Origin: Halobellus ruber
Lineage (GTDB): Archaea; Halobacteriota; Halobacteria; Halobacteriales; Haloferacaceae
Length of the DNA: 64,000 bases
Direction of reading: 5' to 3'
Assembly (NCBI RefSeq): GCF_014212355.1
Contig: NZ_JACKXD010000005.1
Location: 186,001-250,000 of the forward strand
Shown here: in pieces, positions 25,381-36,871 of the stretch
How positions within the stretch are numbered: the first letter of the stretch is position 1
Layout of the letters: the number at the start of each line of letters is the position of its first letter
Translations under genes and position numbers: made by a program
The notes under the pieces: model-generated
The model's input: the letters and a program-made list of their open reading frames with translations, nothing else
Databases searched by the model: none
Told to the model about the DNA's origin: nothing

Positions 25381-27541
25381 CGAATACGATCTCGACGCCG
25401 GCCCCGATCCCGCGGCGTTCGCTGCCGCGTCGCCGGAGCCGTCGGGATCGCCGGCCGCCGACGTGTCCCCGGTGTACGCGGTCGGAATCGGCCCTGGCAA
25501 CCCCGACTACCTCACCCGACGTGGGGCCGCGGCGATCCGCGATGCCGACGTCGTGGTCGGGTTCGGAACGGTGGTCGAGTTTATTTCTACGGAGACCGAC
25601 GCAGACCTGCTAACTTGCGGGTACCGCGACGAGGGAGAGACCCTGGAGACGTTCGCCGAGCGGGTCGCCGCGGGCGACCGCGGGGTCGCGGTCCTGATGG
25701 GCGACCCCAACTTCTCGGGGTATCAGTTCCTCGGGAAGGTCGAACGCGCGGTCGACGCGCCCGTACGGGTGATCCCGGGGATCTCGTCGCTGCAGATCGC
25801 CGCGAGTCGGGCGCGGACGCCGATGGAGGACGCCGAGTTCGTCACGCTCCACAGGAGCGGCGACCTCGACGCCGACCTCGACCGGCTCGTCGCCGCCGCC
25901 GGCGACAGGCACTTGCTGGTGCTGCCCCGACCGTTCGACTGGATGCCGGGCGACATCGCGGCGTTGCTCGTCAACTCGGGGACCGACCCCGCTCTCGACG
26001 CCGTGGTGTACGAGCGCCTGACGCACGAGAACGAGCGCGCAACCCGGACGACCCTCGGCGACCTCCGGGAGTCCGCCGGCGGTACGGGCGAGGAATCGAC
26101 TCCATACTCGGACCTCTCGGTGCTCGTCGTCCGGGCGCCGACGCCGGAACCGAGAGGCGACGGCGGTGCGGCGCCGGAATCGGGAGACAGCGACGGGAGC
26201 GACCGAATGAACGGCATCGTGCTCGGCGGCACCCAGTCGGGTGTCGGCAAGACCGTCGCCACGCTCGCCGTCGTCCGGGCGTTCCAGGACGCGGGATACG
26301 ACGTCCAACCCGCCAAGGCCGGCCCAGACTTCATCGACCCCAGCCACCACGCGCAGGTCGCCGGCCGGCCCTCGCGGACGCTGGATCTGTGGCTGGAGGG
26401 CACCGAGGGGCTCCGCCGCAACTACGCCCGCGGCGACGGCGACGTCTGCGTGGTCGAGGGCGTGATGGGACTGTACGACGGCGACGCATCGAGCACCGCG
26501 ATGGTGGCCGAAGCGCTGGATCTCCCGGTCGTGCTCGTTGTCGACGCCAAAGCCGGGATGGAGAGCGTCGCCGCGACCGCCCACGGCTTCCGCGAGTACG
26601 CGGCCCACGCCGGCGTCGACGTCGAGGTCGCGGGGATCATCGCCCAGCGGGCCCACGGCGGCCGCCACGCCGAGGGGATCCGCGACGCCCTCCCCGACGG
26701 GCTCGAGTACTTCGGGCGGATCCCGCCGACCCCGGATCTTGCGATCCCGGACCGACACCTCGGACTGGAGATGGGCGCGGAGTCGCCGCTCGACCCGGAC
26801 GCGCTGGATGCGGCCGCCGAACACCTCCGGACCGACCGTTTGCTCGACGCCGCGAGGTCGCCGGCGGCGCCGGATCCGAAGCTACGCCCCGCTGCCGACC
26901 GCGCCGCGCCGACCGGCGACCGCCCGACCGTCGCAGTCGCCCGCGACGCGGCGTTTGCCTTCGTCTACCCTGCCACGCTCGAACGCCTCCGGGAGCGCGC
27001 CGAGGTGGTCACGTTCTCGCCGGTCGCCGGCGACGACCTCCCGGCGTGTGACGGGGTCTACCTCCCGGGCGGCTACCCCGAACTCCACGGCCCGGCGCTG
27101 GCTTCGAGTCCGGCGCTGTCGACCCTCTCGGCGCGGGCGGCTGACGGACTCCCGATTTTCGGGGAGTGCGGCGGGCTGATGGCGCTTTCGGAGTCGCTGA
27201 CGACGGCCGAGGGCGACACCCACGCGATGGCGGGTGTGCTCCCCGCCGACGTCCGAATGCACGACCGCTACCAGGCGCTGGACCACGTCGAACTCCGGGC
27301 CGAACGGGACACCCTCTCCGCGGGGGCTGGCGAGACCCGTCGCGGCCACGAGTTCCACTACTCCAGCGCCGACGTCGGCGCCGACGCCCGGTTCGCGTTC
27401 GAGGTCCGCCGCGGATCGGGGATCACGGACGAGCGCGACGGCCTCACCGAGTACCGAACGCTCGGCACCTACTGCCACCTCCACCCCGAGAGCGGCGCGT
27501 TCGATTCCTTCCTCGACCGGATCGGGGCCGCCGCGGAGTAG
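25373..27541 (+). CDS. cbiE-cbiA: CbiE-CbiA fusion: C5-methyltransferase plus cobyrinate a,c-diamide synthase
   Basis: One 722-residue open frame carries two enzymes. Residues about 33-250 are a CbiE-type C5-methyltransferase (YAVGIGPGNPDYLTRRG, LMGDPNFSGYQFL, VIPGISSLQIAASR). An acidic Gly-rich linker ends at residue 278. From Met279 the frame encodes CbiA: P-loop GGTQSGVGKTVA, KAGPDFIDPSHH, VEGVMGLYDG, and a glutamine-amidotransferase half with FGECGG and HEFHYSS. CbiA makes cobyrinate a,c-diamide with Gln and ATP. At Met279 (26207-26209) the DNA reads ATGA, the junction used elsewhere in this locus, so a one-base frameshift may have fused two overlapping genes. Independent initiation there remains possible. 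Confidence 0.88.
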   Translation: MSDEYDLDAGPDPAAFAAASPEPSGSPAADVSPVYAVGIGPGNPDYLTRRGAAAIRDADVVVGFGTVVEFISTETDADLLTCGYRDEGETLETFAERVAAGDRGVAVLMGDPNFSGYQFLGKVERAVDAPVRVIPGISSLQIAASRARTPMEDAEFVTLHRSGDLDADLDRLVAAAGDRHLLVLPRPFDWMPGDIAALLVNSGTDPALDAVVYERLTHENERATRTTLGDLRESAGGTGEESTPYSDLSVLVVRAPTPEPRGDGGAAPESGDSDGSDRMNGIVLGGTQSGVGKTVATLAVVRAFQDAGYDVQPAKAGPDFIDPSHHAQVAGRPSRTLDLWLEGTEGLRRNYARGDGDVCVVEGVMGLYDGDASSTAMVAEALDLPVVLVVDAKAGMESVAATAHGFREYAAHAGVDVEVAGIIAQRAHGGRHAEGIRDALPDGLEYFGRIPPTPDLAIPDRHLGLEMGAESPLDPDALDAAAEHLRTDRLLDAARSPAAPDPKLRPAADRAAPTGDRPTVAVARDAAFAFVYPATLERLRERAEVVTFSPVAGDDLPACDGVYLPGGYPELHGPALASSPALSTLSARAADGLPIFGECGGLMALSESLTTAEGDTHAMAGVLPADVRMHDRYQALDHVELRAERDTLSAGAGETRRGHEFHYSSADVGADARFAFEVRRGSGITDERDGLTEYRTLGTYCHLHPESGAFDSFLDRIGAAAE

Positions 27542-27559
27542 TCGACGGTCGCAGCCGGG

Positions 27560-27934
27560 TCACGCGGCGACCCGTCCGCCGGTCGCCGCCCCCGCAAGGA
27601 GGAGCGCGAGCGCGACGGCGCCGACGCCGACTACGACGACTGCGGATCCGACCCCGAGCGCCAGCGACGCCGCAGCGACCACGGCGGCGACCCCGCCGAC
27701 GGAGACCGCCACCGCCCGCCCGCGGCCGAGGAGGACCACGACCCCGGCGACAGCGAGTGCGACGCCGACGACGACCACGACGGCCGCCGGGGCGGGGAGG
27801 GAGCCGAGCGCGGCCGCGTCGACGCCTCGGAGGCCGCCCGGCACCGCGACGCGCACCGTGTTGCCGGCGAGCGCGGCGCCCGCGGCGGCGACACCCAGCC
27901 CCGTGAGTCGGGCCAGGAGGTCGGTGTATCGCAT
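27560..27934 (-). CDS. Small hydrophobic membrane protein
   Basis: A 124-residue protein starting MRYTDLLARLTGLG, made almost wholly of Ala/Val/Gly-rich hydrophobic segments. I count four likely helices, with short loops at PGGLRGVD and LGRGRA. No family is recognised. It converges on the cbiE-cbiA gene (18-bp gap) and is separated from metX by 48 bp on the same strand, so it could be the promoter-distal gene of the metY-metX operon. Confidence 0.6.
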   Translation of the reverse strand: MRYTDLLARLTGLGVAAAGAALAGNTVRVAVPGGLRGVDAAALGSLPAPAAVVVVVGVALAVAGVVVLLGRGRAVAVSVGGVAAVVAAASLALGVGSAVVVVGVGAVALALLLAGAATGGRVAA

Positions 27935-27982
27935 ACGCCGACCGACGGCGCGGAGCGGAAAATGCGTTCGGGTTCCGGCGCG

Positions 27983-29185
27983 TTACCGGCTGAACAGCGA
28001 CGCGTGGACCGGCGCGAAGTCGCCGCCGGAATCGGTCGCCTCGTCGGTGTCGTGGACCGAGCGGCCGTCGACGCCGTCGTCGAGGAAGTCCCGGAGCGGC
28101 GGGCCGACCTTCTCGGGTTCCACCAGGAAGGCGTCGTGGCCGTGATCCGACTCGACGACGTGGTGGGCGACGGGAATCCCCGTCTCCCGGAACGCCCGGG
28201 CGACGGTCTCGGACTGTTCGGTGGTGAAGTGCCAGTCGCCGGTGAAGGAGATCGCGAGCGCCTCGCCCTCGAAGGCCGCCACCGCGGCGGCGTCGTCCTC
28301 GTACCCCTCCGCGAGGTCGTAATCGTCCATCGCGCGGGTGAGATAGAGATACGAGTTGGCGTCGAACCGGTCGACGAACTTCTCGGCCTGGTAATCGAGG
28401 TACGACTCCACGTCGCGGTACGGGAAGAAGGCGGCGGCGGGATCCGAGGGAAAGGAGTCCCGCTGGGCGTCGCGGCCGGCGGCGCGCCGCCCGAACTTCC
28501 CCTCCATCGACGCCTTCGAGAGGTACATAACGTGGCCGATCTGGCGGGCTAACGCCAGGCCGTCGGTCGGCTCGGCGTCCGTGTCGTAGTAGTCGCCGCC
28601 GTTCCAGTCGGGGTCGGACGTGATCGCCCGGCGGGCGACGGCGTCCAGGGCCAGACACTGCGCGTCGAGGCGTGCGGCGCCCGCGACCGACACCACGTAC
28701 CGGGCGTCGTCGGGGTAGCGTTTCGCCCAATCGAGGGCGTTCATCGCGCCCACGCTGCCGCCGACGACCGCGTGGAGCCGGCCGACGCCGAGTTCGTCGA
28801 GCAGGAGCCGCTGGGAGCGCGTCCAGTCGCCGACGGTCACCGGCGGGAAGTCGGTGCCGTACATATCGCCCTCGGGGTCGGTCGACGGCGGGCCGGTGGT
28901 GCCGTAACAGGACCCGGGAACGTTCGCGCAGACGACGTAGTAGTCGTTGGTGTCGATGGCCTTCCCCGGGCCGACGATGTCGTTCCACCACGCCCGCGCC
29001 TGGCCGGCCGTCTCCGAGCCGTAGCCCGCGACGTTCTGGCTGCCGGTGAGGGCGTGACAGACCAGAACAGCATTATCGCCGTCGAACTCGCCGTAGGACT
29101 CGTAGGCGACTTCCAAACTCCCGATCTCGTCGCCGGCGGCGAAGTCGAACCGGCCGAGGTCGACGGTCCCGCTGTCGGTCTTCAT
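27983..29185 (-). CDS. metX: Homoserine O-acetyltransferase
   Basis: A 400-residue alpha/beta-hydrolase enzyme. It has the family blocks [40 protein letters not shown] and the nucleophile elbow [11 protein letters not shown]. The catalytic Asp lies in the FTGDWHFT region and the His in [10 protein letters not shown]. Canonical MetX has GGSMGG at the elbow; Val-Gly-Ala here is a mild variant. It acetylates homoserine for the metY product encoded just upstream. The ATG at 29185 overlaps the metY stop by 4 nt. Confidence 0.94.
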   Translation of the reverse strand: MKTDSGTVDLGRFDFAAGDEIGSLEVAYESYGEFDGDNAVLVCHALTGSQNVAGYGSETAGQARAWWNDIVGPGKAIDTNDYYVVCANVPGSCYGTTGPPSTDPEGDMYGTDFPPVTVGDWTRSQRLLLDELGVGRLHAVVGGSVGAMNALDWAKRYPDDARYVVSVAGAARLDAQCLALDAVARRAITSDPDWNGGDYYDTDAEPTDGLALARQIGHVMYLSKASMEGKFGRRAAGRDAQRDSFPSDPAAAFFPYRDVESYLDYQAEKFVDRFDANSYLYLTRAMDDYDLAEGYEDDAAAVAAFEGEALAISFTGDWHFTTEQSETVARAFRETGIPVAHHVVESDHGHDAFLVEPEKVGPPLRDFLDDGVDGRSVHDTDEATDSGGDFAPVHASLFSR

Positions 29186-30531
29186 CCGCGCTCCCCTCCC
29201 CCCACCGCCCGGGTCGCCTCCTCGATCGCCCGATCCAGGTCGGTGACGATGTCGTCGCCGTCCTCGATCCCGACCGACAGCCGGAGCATCTCGGGTGAGA
29301 TCCCCGCGGCGCGCTGTTCCTCCGCACTCAACTGGGCGTGGGTCGTCGACGCCGGGTGGATGATGAGGGTCTTCGCGTCCCCGATGTTCGCGAGGAAGGA
29401 GGCGAGGTCGGTCGCCTCGCACGTCCGCTTTGCCGCCTCGTACCCCCCGGCCAGCCCGAAGGTGACCATCCCGCCGTAGCCGCCGACGTCGGCGCCGGCC
29501 GCGGCCGTCGATTCGTTTCTACCGCCGTCGTCGGCCCCGAGGTACCGGGTGGCGTTGTCGTGGGTCGGATGGTCCTCGAAGCCGGGGTACGACACCCACG
29601 CCACGCCGTCGTGGTCCCGGAGGAACTCGGCGACCTCCCGGGCGTTCCCGCAGTGCCGCTTCATCCGGAGCGGCAGGGTCTCCAGCCCCTGGATGGTCTG
29701 CCAGGCGTCGAACGGCGACTGTTGGTTGCCGAGCGTGCGCAGCGCGCGCTGGCGGGCGACGTTGGCGAAGGCGGCGTCGCCGTACCGCTCGACGAAGTCC
29801 ACGTCGAAGGCGGGGTTCTCTCCCGACAACTCGTCGTAGTCGGCGTGCTGCCAGGGGAACGTGCCGCCGTCGACGAGGATGCCGCCGACGGTAGTCCCCG
29901 ACCCGTGGATCCACTTCGTGGTCGACTCCCAGACGACGTCGGCGCCGTGTTCGATCGGCCGGCACAGATATGGCGTCGCGAACGTGTTGTCGACCACGAG
30001 CGGCGCCCGGCCCTCGTGGGCGATCGCCGCGAGGCGCTCGAAGTCGGGGGTCTTCAGCGAGGGGTTCGCGACCGTCTCCACGTGGACGTAGGCGGTGTCC
30101 TCGTCGATCTTCTCCTCGTAGGCGTCGTAATCGAGGGTGTCGACCACGCGGACGTCGACGCCGCGGCGGGTGGCCATCTTCGTGAGGTAGGTCGCGGTCC
30201 CGCCGTACATATCCGCGGAGGCGACGACGTTGTCGCCTGCGGAGGCCAGCACGCTCGTGGCGGCGTCCAGCGCCGCCATCCCCGAAGCGGTGGCGACCGC
30301 GGCGGTTCCCCCTTCGAGGGCGGCCAGCCGGCCCTCCAGGATCCGCGTCGTGGGGTTGGAGATCCGGGAGTAGACGTCGCCGTCGGCCTCCAGCGCGTAG
30401 AGGTCGGCCGCGCGGTCGGCGTCCTCGAAGACGTAGGAGGTGGTCTGGTAGATCGGCGGCGCACGCGCCCCCGTCGCTTCGTCCGGCGTCTGCCCGGCGT
30501 GCAGACTCCGGGTGTGGAACCCATCGGCCAT
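29182..30531 (-). CDS. metY2: O-acetylhomoserine aminocarboxypropyltransferase (MetY), second copy
   Basis: A 449-residue paralogue of the enzyme at 5473-6774. It shares [35 protein letters not shown], the PLP Lys in [14 protein letters not shown] and [13 protein letters not shown] loop near the C-terminus ([20 protein letters not shown]) is an insertion absent from the first copy. I chose ATG 30531 over the ATG at 30549, because the bases between them look like a TATA-type element and the conserved protein begins at [10 protein letters not shown]. It forms a coupled metY-metX pair and so is the likely main homocysteine synthase. Confidence 0.92.
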   Translation of the reverse strand: MADGFHTRSLHAGQTPDEATGARAPPIYQTTSYVFEDADRAADLYALEADGDVYSRISNPTTRILEGRLAALEGGTAAVATASGMAALDAATSVLASAGDNVVASADMYGGTATYLTKMATRRGVDVRVVDTLDYDAYEEKIDEDTAYVHVETVANPSLKTPDFERLAAIAHEGRAPLVVDNTFATPYLCRPIEHGADVVWESTTKWIHGSGTTVGGILVDGGTFPWQHADYDELSGENPAFDVDFVERYGDAAFANVARQRALRTLGNQQSPFDAWQTIQGLETLPLRMKRHCGNAREVAEFLRDHDGVAWVSYPGFEDHPTHDNATRYLGADDGGRNESTAAAGADVGGYGGMVTFGLAGGYEAAKRTCEATDLASFLANIGDAKTLIIHPASTTHAQLSAEEQRAAGISPEMLRLSVGIEDGDDIVTDLDRAIEEATRAVGGGERG

Positions 30532-30696
30532 ACTATGTGTATTATGCATATTCGCTGGGAAACTTATAACCGGCGGTTACGGCTCGGGCAACGGCGGCGA
30601 CGGGACGCGTGGCCGGGAGAGGGGTCGTACGGCTTACGGTCTCAACGACCCGGCGGCACCGACGATCCCAGGAGGGCGATACGAACCCCGTAACCC

Positions 30697-31500
30697 CTAC
30701 TCGGACCTCGACGGTTGCCAGCTCCGTTCCGCGGTGTAGGAATCGAACCGGTTCGGGAACAGCCGTCGGGCGAGGACCAGCAGCCGGAGGGTCTCCGGCT
30801 TGTACACCCGGTTCTTCTCGCCCCGGATCCCTTCGAGCACGCCGTCGGCGACCGTCGCCGGATCGAGCCGGTCGAGGCTCTTCGCCGTCCCCGGCAACCG
30901 TTCCTCGACCCCGTCGTTGCGCTCGAAGTACTCGCTGTCGACGACCCCGGGGATGACGCTCGTGACGCCGATGCCGGTCGAGTGGAGGTCGACCCGGAGC
31001 GACTCACTCAGGCCGCGGAGCGCGTAGCGCGCGGTCTGATACGCGGTCGCGCCCGGAATCGGGCCGTGCGCCGCCGGCGATTCGATCGTGACGACGTAGC
31101 CGCGGTTCCGTTCCAACATCGACGGCAGGAACTGCCTTGCAAGGTTGTACGCGCCGAAGACGGTCACCGCCATAATCCGCTCGAACTGGCCGGACTCGGC
31201 CTCCCACAGCGCGACCCAGTCGCCGATGCCGGCGCTGTTGACCAGGATGTCCGGATCGCCGACCGCCGACCTGATCTCTGCCGCGGTGGATTCGACCGCC
31301 TCCCGGTCGGCGAGATCCACCGGAAACACGCTCGCCGTCCCGCCCTCTGCCCGGATGGCCTCGGCGACGGCTTCGAGGTCGGAGTCGGTCCGCGCAAGCA
31401 GGACCACGTGGCTCCCCTCGGCGGCCAGCCGCCGTGCGGTCGCCTTCCCGATCCCGCTCGTTGCGCCGGTGACCACTGCGATCCGCTCGGCTACGTCCAT
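30697..31500 (-). CDS. Short-chain dehydrogenase/reductase with Arg in the catalytic Lys position
   Basis: A 267-residue classical SDR. The NAD(P) site is TGATSGIGKAT (residues 11-21) with LARTD after strand 2, favouring NADP. VNSAGIG provides the NxAG-type motif. The catalytic Ser is Ser141 (TIESPAAHG) and Tyr154 begins YQTAR, so the usual YxxxK reads Y154-x3-R158. Loss of this Lys normally lowers activity, so function or substrate may differ from typical SDRs. The C-terminus (RLLVLARRLFPNRFDSY) resembles SDRs acting on lipids or retinol-like substrates, which is only a hint. Monocistronic by spacing. Confidence 0.85.
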   Translation of the reverse strand: MDVAERIAVVTGATSGIGKATARRLAAEGSHVVLLARTDSDLEAVAEAIRAEGGTASVFPVDLADREAVESTAAEIRSAVGDPDILVNSAGIGDWVALWEAESGQFERIMAVTVFGAYNLARQFLPSMLERNRGYVVTIESPAAHGPIPGATAYQTARYALRGLSESLRVDLHSTGIGVTSVIPGVVDSEYFERNDGVEERLPGTAKSLDRLDPATVADGVLEGIRGEKNRVYKPETLRLLVLARRLFPNRFDSYTAERSWQPSRSE

Positions 31501-31588
31501 CGTCCACGGCCCGTCAGTGTGGCCTCGGTCCGGCTTCCGTGTCCCCCCCGCTTCGGCGTGCTCTCCCCGCTGTCAGCTCTCTTAGACA

Positions 31589-31606
31589 TCTCACTGACAC
31601 GTGAGA
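31589..31606. promoter_or_regulatory. Inverted repeat upstream of the SDR gene
   Basis: TCTCAC (31589-31594) and GTGAGA (31601-31606) form a perfect 6-bp inverted repeat with a 6-bp spacer, about 90 bp before the SDR start. It resembles a dimeric HTH regulator site. No regulator gene is adjacent. The remaining gap (31501-31728) shows no gene. Confidence 0.35.
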
Positions 31607-31728
31607 CGGCGGTAGCATAACTGTTTGGAGGGGCACGGGGTCAGAACCGCCTGCGGGCGCGGCCGCCGCTCCGTCGAGTGCCGCCCGCCCCGGCCGCTGC
31701 GGTGGCGATCGGATGGCCCGCTCCGGCG

Positions 31729-32397
31729 TCAGGTCCCGGGCTGTTCGACGTGTGCCCGCCAGAACGCCGGCTGTAGATACGTCGCGTACGCGCCCTGGTA
31801 GCCAGCGGCTCGGGCCAGCGGCGTGAGCGCGTCCGCTGCCACGCCCGCGATCCCCTCACCGCGAACGAACGTCGTGTTTCCGTCGAGCGCGTCGGCGACG
31901 AGCGCCTGCTGGAGCGGGTCGTCCGCATCCCGGGTTTGGTCGTGCGCCAGTCCGCCGAGCGTCGGGAGGACCTGGCGGAGCCGCCCCGGCGAGCGGATCT
32001 CCGTGATTACGAGCGCCCGCTCGTCGGTCCCGTTCCGAAACGAGTGGACGACGCCGGTGTCGACGGTCACCGACTCGCCGGCCGAGACCGTCCGCTCCGT
32101 GCCGTCGAGCGTCACCGTCAGCGACCCCGATTCGACCGCGAACAGTTCGACGCTCCGTTCGTGGTAGTGAGCCGGCGGGCCGTCGTACCCCGCACCGAAG
32201 ACGCTGAGCGTCCGGATCGGCCCATCCTCACCCGACAGCGGGATCCCCCAGACCGACCGGGTCGGGTGGGAGGTGATCGGGCCGGCCCGTTCGCCCAGTC
32301 GGTCTTCGAGCCAACTCCCCGCTTCGACCTCGAACCCCGTCCCGGGGATCGGGTCGCCGCTGCTGTCGAGCGTGCGACCGGTGACGTAGGTGGACAC
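31729..32397 (-). CDS. Cupin-domain protein
   Basis: A 222-residue protein from GTG 32397 (VSTYVTGRTL). It contains a single cupin: motif 1 around PPAHYHERSVELFAVESG and motif 2 around VTVDTGVVHSFRNGTD. These supply the His/His/Glu/His metal set expected of the fold. The C-terminal 70 residues (GGLAHDQTRDADDPLQQAL onwards) form a helical extension with no recognised domain. It could be a small sensor or a mononuclear metalloenzyme. The longer frame to 32529 has no better start. It follows the aminotransferase gene on the same strand after 67 bp. Confidence 0.75.
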   Translation of the reverse strand: MSTYVTGRTLDSSGDPIPGTGFEVEAGSWLEDRLGERAGPITSHPTRSVWGIPLSGEDGPIRTLSVFGAGYDGPPAHYHERSVELFAVESGSLTVTLDGTERTVSAGESVTVDTGVVHSFRNGTDERALVITEIRSPGRLRQVLPTLGGLAHDQTRDADDPLQQALVADALDGNTTFVRGEGIAGVAADALTPLARAAGYQGAYATYLQPAFWRAHVEQPGT

Positions 32398-32464
32398 ACC
32401 TCCGGTTCGGTTCCGAGCACAAAAACCTCGTCTCCCCGGAGCAGTCCCGAGCGGTTGTCGAGCC

Positions 32465-33670
32465 TCAGTCGTCGGCGGGCGCGGTTTCGGCAAGGTTGAG
32501 TTCGCCGCGTGCGGCCGCCAGCCCGGCATCGACGTCGACGTCGACGCCCGCGTCGGCCATCGCCTCGCCGACGACCCGGACGCCCCGGAGGATCGCCGAA
32601 TCGGGGAGCCCCCCCATATTGCTCACCCGGAAGATGGTGCCGCCGAGGTGCCCCTGACCGCCGGAGATGCTCACGTTCCGGGCGTCGACGCCGTCGAAGA
32701 AGGCGTCGGCGTCGTCACCCCGGACCGGGTCCGGGAGCGACACCGCCGTCACGGTGTTCGAGAGCACGGTGGCGTCCTCGGCGTTCGCGAACAGGTCGAG
32801 CCCCATCCCGGTGAAGCCCGCGCGGAACGCCGCGGCCTGTCGGCGGTGGCGGGCGATCCGTGTGGGCATCGTCTCCGCGACGATGTCCTCGACGGCGACC
32901 GCCATCGCGCGGAACAGCGGCACGGCGCTGGTGAAGGGCGTCTGGTGGGACTCGGCCTTCCGGAGGTGCCACTCCAGGTCCTCGTAGAACGGCGCCGACT
33001 CACCGTCGAGATCGTCGACGACCTCGCCGGTCACGTACATCGCGCTGATCCCCGGCGGCGCCGCCAGCGCCTTCTGTGCGTCGGTGATCGCGATGTCGAC
33101 GTTCCAGGGATCGACGCAGAACACGTCGCCGCCGATCGAGGTCACGCCGTCGACCACGAACCGGGCGTCGTACCGGTCGGCGATCCGACCGACGCCGGCG
33201 ACGGGGTTCAGGAGTCCGGTGCTGGTCTCGTTGTGGACCATCGTCACCAGGTCGGTGTCGTCGGTGAGGGCGGCGTCGACGTCGGAGAGGGGAATCGAGT
33301 CGCCCCACGGGACCTCCACGCGGGTCACGTCGGCGTACCGCTCGGCGATCCGGGCGAACCGCCGGCCGAACTTCCCGTTGACCAGGGCGACCACGTGCTC
33401 CCCAGACCCGACGAGGTTCGCGACCGCGGCCTCCATCCCCATCGACGCGGTCCCGTTGAGGAGCAGCGAGGTCCCCCCCGCGTCGGTCGCGGTCGCGGTC
33501 CCGTCGAGCGTGGACTCCTCGAAGACGTACTCGAGGCCGTCCTGTGCGCGCTCGTAGACCGCCTCGAACGCCGCCGACCGGTGGGACACCATCGGCTCGT
33601 CCATCGCGGCCGACACCTCGTCGGTGACCGGAACCGGGCCCGGATTGAGGAGGAGAAAGTCCTCGTCCAT
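32465..33670 (-). CDS. PLP-dependent aminotransferase of the alanine-glyoxylate/serine-pyruvate type
   Basis: A 401-residue class V aminotransferase. It begins LLLNPGPVPVTDEV, the N-terminus typical of AGXT/SPT enzymes, then has MVSHRSAAFEAVYE, LLLNGTASMGMEAA, HNETSTGLLNP, VVDGVTSIGGDVF and the PLP lysine in ITDAQKALAAPPG. GQGHLGGTIFRVSNMG closes the C-terminal domain. The likely reaction is transamination of glyoxylate or hydroxypyruvate with Ala/Ser. The start at 33670 (MDEDFLLL) was chosen because sequence upstream is the divergent promoter shared with ligA (144 bp). Confidence 0.88.
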   Translation of the reverse strand: MDEDFLLLNPGPVPVTDEVSAAMDEPMVSHRSAAFEAVYERAQDGLEYVFEESTLDGTATATDAGGTSLLLNGTASMGMEAAVANLVGSGEHVVALVNGKFGRRFARIAERYADVTRVEVPWGDSIPLSDVDAALTDDTDLVTMVHNETSTGLLNPVAGVGRIADRYDARFVVDGVTSIGGDVFCVDPWNVDIAITDAQKALAAPPGISAMYVTGEVVDDLDGESAPFYEDLEWHLRKAESHQTPFTSAVPLFRAMAVAVEDIVAETMPTRIARHRRQAAAFRAGFTGMGLDLFANAEDATVLSNTVTAVSLPDPVRGDDADAFFDGVDARNVSISGGQGHLGGTIFRVSNMGGLPDSAILRGVRVVGEAMADAGVDVDVDAGLAAARGELNLAETAPADD

Positions 33671-33814
33671 ACTCCGGGATTGCGGTGCTGGGGCATAAGC
33701 GGCACGGGTTCGGGATAAAATACGGTTCACATGTCCGGGTTGCGATCGGACCGGACGCGGGCCACGACCGCCCGACGAAGCACCTAACTCCGCGCCGTTC
33801 GAGGCCTCTCGTAG

Positions 33815-35935
<2,121 letters not shown>

Positions 35936-35950
35936 GACGTCGAACGGGTT

Positions 35951-36871
35951 CTACAGGTCGTCGCGCTCGAACGCCCAGTACCCCACGGCGACCGGGAGGA
36001 CGATCCACAGAAGCAGGACGACGAAGAGGAACCCCCCCGAGAAGTAAAACGGGATCGACTCCTGGAACACCGGCCCGAGCACGGTCTGTTCGCCGAAGGT
36101 CGCGCTCACCAGCCGCGCCTGCGCCGGGCTGTAGTACAGCTCCGCGGCGAGCGTTTCGTACGCTTTCAGCGGGTTCAGGTATTTGAGGAAGACGCCGAGC
36201 TTCACCCGGGTGAGCTCCGAGACGCCGCCTACCCCCATCTGCTCTGCGGCGTAGTTGATGAGCTTCGGGATCCCCTCGGAGACCGACCCCCAAAGCACCG
36301 CGAAGATGAGGTACAGCCCCATCGTCGCGAGCGTGGCCTCGCGGTTCGAGCCCGCGAGCGCGGAGATTCCGAGGCCGATCGAGACGAACGCCATCCCCAA
36401 CAGGGCGGTGAGCGCGACCTGCGGCACGAAGGAGCCGAGTTGCAACCGGGTTCCGGTCGCGACGAGGACGACGAACACGAACAGGAACCCGGCTAGCAAG
36501 GCGGCGACCACCACCGCCGACCGGCCGAGGAACTTCCCGACCACGGCGTCGAGCCGGGAGTTCGGCAGCGACAGCAGGAGCTTGATCGACCCCGTCTCGC
36601 GTTCGCCGGTGATCGAGCCGTACGACGTCGACAGCGCGATGAACCCCAGAACCAAGGCGAGCAGTCCGGGGAACGAGAAGCTGAACACCCCGAGATTGGC
36701 AAAGAAGCCGAACAGGTTCGATACCTGTCGGCCTTCCGGCCCGATGAGCACGCCGAAAAACAGCGCGGCGGCTCCACCGAGGAACAGCGCGAAAAAGAGC
36801 GTCGACCCGTGGAGCCACCGCGACCGGATCGCGTCGCGGAACTCCTTGCGGGCGACGGCCTGCCAGCTCAT
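35951..36871 (-). CDS. ABC-2 type transporter permease
   Basis: A 306-residue membrane protein that starts SWQAVARKEFRDAIRSRW, the usual cytoplasmic N-terminus of ABC-2 (NosY-like) permeases. It has about six hydrophobic helices and the motif YGSITGERETGSIKLLLSLP, characteristic of the family. It overlaps the ATPase stop by 4 nt (ATGA), so the two form a simple export system. The substrate is unknown; NosY-like pairs move copper, drugs or lipids. Its 3' end converges on ligA across 15 bp. Confidence 0.9.
   Translation of the reverse strand: MSWQAVARKEFRDAIRSRWLHGSTLFFALFLGGAAALFFGVLIGPEGRQVSNLFGFFANLGVFSFSFPGLLALVLGFIALSTSYGSITGERETGSIKLLLSLPNSRLDAVVGKFLGRSAVVVAALLAGFLFVFVVLVATGTRLQLGSFVPQVALTALLGMAFVSIGLGISALAGSNREATLATMGLYLIFAVLWGSVSEGIPKLINYAAEQMGVGGVSELTRVKLGVFLKYLNPLKAYETLAAELYYSPAQARLVSATFGEQTVLGPVFQESIPFYFSGGFLFVVLLLWIVLPVAVGYWAFERDDL

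Noticed and set aside
32390-33718. Plus-strand ORF of 442 codons opposite the aminotransferase
   Set aside because: Shadow frame without motifs; the opposite strand carries a complete PLP enzyme.
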